Shown in pieces: positions 4,565 through 6,691 of a DNA stretch of 6,691 bases. Position numbers and translations under genes: made by a program. The stretch is from CAYVMX01 sp964452725 (GTDB lineage: Bacteria > Patescibacteriota > Gracilibacteria > JAHISY01): contig CAYVMX010000023.1 of the NCBI GenBank assembly GCA_964452725.1, forward strand, positions 1 through 6,691. The letters are read 5' to 3'. Under the pieces are notes generated by a model that worked only from the letters and a program-made list of their open reading frames with translations, made no database searches and was not told where the DNA came from. Numbering within the stretch: the stretch's first letter is position 1; every line of letters begins with the position of its first letter.

Positions 4565-6142
4565 ATGTCTTTTCATTTTGCTGCCAAACCAGATATCCTT
4601 AAAGTCGGTGAAAAGAAATGTGTCACTGTGGCTGGCAAAAAACTAGTTTTGGCACGTTTGGCAGATGGCTACTATGCACTAGATGGTACTTGTCCGCATC
4701 GTGGTGGTCAGCTTTGTGATGGTAAGTTGGACGGTCAAAAAGGTGAGATTGTTTGTGGGTTACACAATTGGAACTTCGACCTCAAAACTGGAGTCTCACC
4801 ATATAATCCTGCTGACAAAGTAGAAACTTATACAACGGAAGAGCGTAAAGATGGTGTTTATATTGAGATTGCCAAAACTGAAGAGCAGCCAGATCTGACG
4901 GATTATCTCGATCCTTGGCGTCGTCGTGAAGACAAATTGGAAACTGAGATGGAGACAGTCCACCACATGGCCGATGGTTGGATTGGTCCACATGGTCAGA
5001 CTGACCCGATGCGGACAGAAAAACAATCACCGCTTTGGGACCAGTTGGTATTTTTGCCACGACAAGTAGCCGAGTTCCCTCAGTCTGATGATACTCCAGT
5101 TAATTTGAAAACAGTGATTGGCAGTAGTGCCAAAAAGCCAGTCGAGATCGATTTACCAGTCTACGTCAGTCATATGAGCTTCGGTGCGCTCTCGCGTGAG
5201 GCGAAGATCGCACTCGCCACAGGTAGCGCTGCCGCTGGTACGCTGATCTGCTCTGGTGAGGGCGGACTCCTGCCAGATGAGCAGGAGGCTGCGGCGACTT
5301 ATATCTTTGAGTTGGCCAGTGGTGGTTTTGGTTGGACGGAAGCCAACATCGCCAAAGCTGACGCAATCGAAATCAAAATGGGACAGGCTGCCAAAGCAGG
5401 ACTTGGTGGTGTACTGCCTGGTGCCAAAGTGACGGAGGAGATCGCCAAGGTGCGCGGCATAGAGGTGGGTAAGGACGCAATTTCGCCTGGAGCTTTCCCA
5501 GATTTCAAAACTCTCAAAGATTTGAAAAAACGTGTCGCCGAGATTAAAAAAATGACTGGCGGTAAACCAGTCGGTATTAAATTTGCTGCTAGTCGAATAG
5601 AGGAGGATCTCGCTGCGGCGCTGGAGTGTCAGCCAGACTTCATCACTATCGATGGACGAGGTGGTGCGACTGGTGCTGCGCCCAAGCATGTGAAAGACAA
5701 CATCTGCGTACCGACACTTTATGCACTTGATCGTGCGCGACGCTATTTGGAGCAGCACAATGTCAAAATTGAGCTGCTAGTCACAGGTGGATTGCGCTTG
5801 CCAGCTGACTTTGCCAAGGCGCTCGCGCTCGGTGCGACTGCTGTCGCGACTGCTTCGGCGGCACTGATGGCGATCGGCTGTCAGCAATACCGCGCCTGTC
5901 ATACAGGTAAGTGCCCAGTTGGTATCGCTACCCAAGATTTGTATTATCGTGGAAGACTAGATATCGAAAAGTCTGCCAAAAAATTGACCAACTTCTTTAA
6001 AGCTACCAAATATCAGCTTGCTGATTTCACACGTATCACTGGGCATACCGATATTCATGAGCTATCGCTCGCAGATCTCGCTACAGTCAGTGCTGAGATT
6101 GCAGCTCACACTGTGATACCACACGTTGGTGATCCTCGTTAA
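4565..6142 (+). CDS. Rieske [2Fe-2S] / glutamate synthase FMN-domain fusion protein
   Basis: A 525-residue predicted cytoplasmic oxidoreductase. Residues 1-105 are a Rieske-type ferredoxin with both binding boxes: C43-P-H45 and C64-x2-H67. Residues 110-175 form a charged linker. Residues 180-500 match the FMN-binding central domain of glutamate synthase: SFGALS (205-210), KMGQAAKAGLGG (271-282), IDGRGGATGAAP (362-373), TGGLR (407-411), and the 3Fe-4S cysteines C439-x5-C445-x4-C450 in CxxxxxCHTGKCPVG. The class II glutamine amidotransferase domain and the GxGxG beta-helix of full GltB are absent, so ammonia release from glutamine cannot occur in this chain; it may use free ammonia or a partner, or have another substrate. 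The Rieske domain could bring electrons to the 3Fe-4S/FMN site, an inference. The ATG at 4565 starts just before the Rieske fold; an in-frame CTG at 4544 would add seven residues. It is followed after 27 nt by the SRPBCC gene. Confidence 0.9.
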   Translation: MSFHFAAKPDILKVGEKKCVTVAGKKLVLARLADGYYALDGTCPHRGGQLCDGKLDGQKGEIVCGLHNWNFDLKTGVSPYNPADKVETYTTEERKDGVYIEIAKTEEQPDLTDYLDPWRRREDKLETEMETVHHMADGWIGPHGQTDPMRTEKQSPLWDQLVFLPRQVAEFPQSDDTPVNLKTVIGSSAKKPVEIDLPVYVSHMSFGALSREAKIALATGSAAAGTLICSGEGGLLPDEQEAAATYIFELASGGFGWTEANIAKADAIEIKMGQAAKAGLGGVLPGAKVTEEIAKVRGIEVGKDAISPGAFPDFKTLKDLKKRVAEIKKMTGGKPVGIKFAASRIEEDLAAALECQPDFITIDGRGGATGAAPKHVKDNICVPTLYALDRARRYLEQHNVKIELLVTGGLRLPADFAKALALGATAVATASAALMAIGCQQYRACHTGKCPVGIATQDLYYRGRLDIEKSAKKLTNFFKATKYQLADFTRITGHTDIHELSLADLATVSAEIAAHTVIPHVGDPR

Positions 6143-6168
6143 TTTTTTTATCTCTTTAATTTTTTTAT
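6139..6168 (+). repeat. 13-bp direct repeat in the inter-gene gap
   Basis: TTAATTTTTTTAT occurs at 6139-6151 and 6156-6168. The first copy includes the upstream TAA stop and the second ends 1 nt before the next ATG. The gap has no Shine-Dalgarno site and no stem for termination, so the two genes are probably co-transcribed. Slippage duplication in a T-rich spacer is the simple explanation. Confidence 0.6.
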
Positions 6169-6169
6169 T

Positions 6170-6595
6170 ATGAATACAGTTGCTGTTTCCCAAGTCATTA
6201 CCGCTACTCCTGACAAAGTCTGGAAGTATGTCTCTGATTTTTCTGATGCTAGCCATCAAATGATTGCTGTGACAGATACGCAGACAAGTGGTGACACACG
6301 TGTAGTGAGCTTCAAAAACGGTCATCAAGTCAGTGAAAAATTGATTGCTAATGATCCACAAATATCTTTACGTTGGTCACAGGAGACTCAGCAGGGGTTT
6401 ATCCCGATCAAAAACGTGGAAGAGGAGATTACGCTGAAGCCGACTGCCGATGGTACGGAGGTTGGTTTTTTATTTCATTACGATACTAAGATGGGACCAA
6501 TGGGTTGGCTGATGAATCTGATGATGGTACGTGGTAAGTTGGCTGGTTATGCTAAGGGTAATTTGAATAAGATTGCTCGCAAGTTAGCCAACTAA
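6170..6595 (+). CDS. SRPBCC-fold (polyketide cyclase/START-like) small protein
   Basis: A 141-residue soluble protein with the helix-grip pattern: a first strand (MNTVAVSQVI), the typical TATPDKVWKYVSDF helix (11-24), a run of alternating strands (about 43-106), and a long amphipathic C-terminal helix (108-140) that normally closes a hydrophobic ligand cavity. This matches Polyketide_cyc2-type SRPBCC proteins, whose ligands and functions vary widely; I cannot assign a substrate. It lies 27 nt after the Rieske/glutamate-synthase gene on the same strand, so an accessory role there is possible but unproven. No Shine-Dalgarno site is visible; ATG at 6170 gives the expected fold start. The stop is TAA. 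Confidence 0.8.
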   Translation: MNTVAVSQVITATPDKVWKYVSDFSDASHQMIAVTDTQTSGDTRVVSFKNGHQVSEKLIANDPQISLRWSQETQQGFIPIKNVEEEITLKPTADGTEVGFLFHYDTKMGPMGWLMNLMMVRGKLAGYAKGNLNKIARKLAN

Positions 6596-6639
6596 TCCAA
6601 CACTCAGTACTACTAGAGTTTCGCGTCTCTCCACAATTA

Positions 6640-6677
6640 CCACGAAGAACCTCGACCAAAGTCGAGAACCTCCGTGG
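6640..6677 (-). other. CCA-anchored tRNA trailer hairpin (right-edge copy)
   Basis: On the minus strand CCACGGAG pairs with CTTCGTGG (8 pairs, one G-T), GTT faces GTT, and CTCGAC/GTCGAG is a perfect inner stem with a 4-nt loop. Compared with the Lys copy, one outer pair changes T-A to C-G and one inner pair changes T-A to C-G: two compensatory changes. TAATTGT follows, matching TGATTGT after the Lys copy. Upstream to 6596 there is only short unassigned spacer. Confidence 0.7.
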
Positions 6678-6691
6678 TGCTCGGGAGAGGA
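6675..6691 (-). tRNA. 3' end of a tRNA cut by the window edge
   Basis: Read on the minus strand the window begins in TCCTCTCCCGAGCACCA: a T-loop base, 5-nt T stem (CCTCT), 7-nt acceptor strand (CCCGAGC), discriminator A and CCA. The predicted 5' acceptor is GCTCGGG. The anticodon is outside the window, so identity is unknown. The call rests on this layout plus the trailer hairpin, which in the other three cases starts at a tRNA CCA. Confidence 0.55.

Noticed and set aside
5153..5758. Long antisense open frame of 201 codons inside the Rieske fusion gene
   Set aside because: It is antisense to the conserved FMN domain and its translation shows no domain pattern.
6640..6677. Integron attC site
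   Set aside because: The hairpin is imperfectly palindromic, but it lacks the GTTRRRY and RYYYAAC core boxes, and the copies sit at tRNA ends rather than after gene cassettes.
6627..6689. Extra outer stem CTCTCC/GGAGAG around the right-edge hairpin
   Set aside because: The right half is the T stem and acceptor of the predicted tRNA, and no equivalent pairing exists in the other three copies.

Overview
The window (about 48% GC by eye) carries compact bacterial genes, four tRNA loci and an unusually dense set of small palindromic and repeat elements. TGA serves as the stop of two intact genes, which argues against lineages that read TGA as an amino acid. Short GC-rich palindromes between genes, missing Shine-Dalgarno sites and promoters very close to start codons suggest a candidate-phylum (Patescibacteria-like) genome, but this is inference without phylogeny.

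Layout. Positions 1-75 look like the tail of a plus-strand gene, closed by an intrinsic terminator (81-105). A repeat-rich spacer follows. On the minus strand, a large siroheme nitrite/sulfite reductase fused to a TusA-like domain (619-2916) is followed by a small four-helix SMR-type transporter (257-586). A 76-bp MITE-like element with perfect 10-bp terminal inverted repeats and an 8-bp target duplication sits exactly at the reductase start; it contains the likely promoter and supplies two bases of the ATG.

The middle is a tRNA cluster: Lys(CTT) on plus, Leu(TAA) and Cys(GCA) on minus. An exact 18-nt copy of the tRNA-Cys 3' end lies 171 bp downstream of the intact gene, like an attachment-site or insertion scar. 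Next come a leaderless-looking N-formylglutamate amidohydrolase family gene (minus, 3633-4436) and, divergently, a Rieske/glutamate-synthase-like fusion (4565-6142) followed by a small SRPBCC-fold gene (6170-6595). The right edge enters a fourth tRNA on the minus strand.

The most striking signal is shared by all four tRNA loci. Each tRNA's encoded CCA begins a long hairpin of fixed architecture: an 8-bp outer stem starting with CCA, a symmetric GTT/GTT internal loop, an inner stem opening with CT and closing with AG, then a loop. Stem sequences differ between copies but keep pairing (covariation), while the GTTCT block stays 5 nt after CCA. This looks like a structured tRNA 3'-trailer family, used for termination or processing or spread as a tRNA-targeting repeat. 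The protein genes suggest sulfur assimilation and glutamate-related redox metabolism, but no shared pathway is demonstrated.
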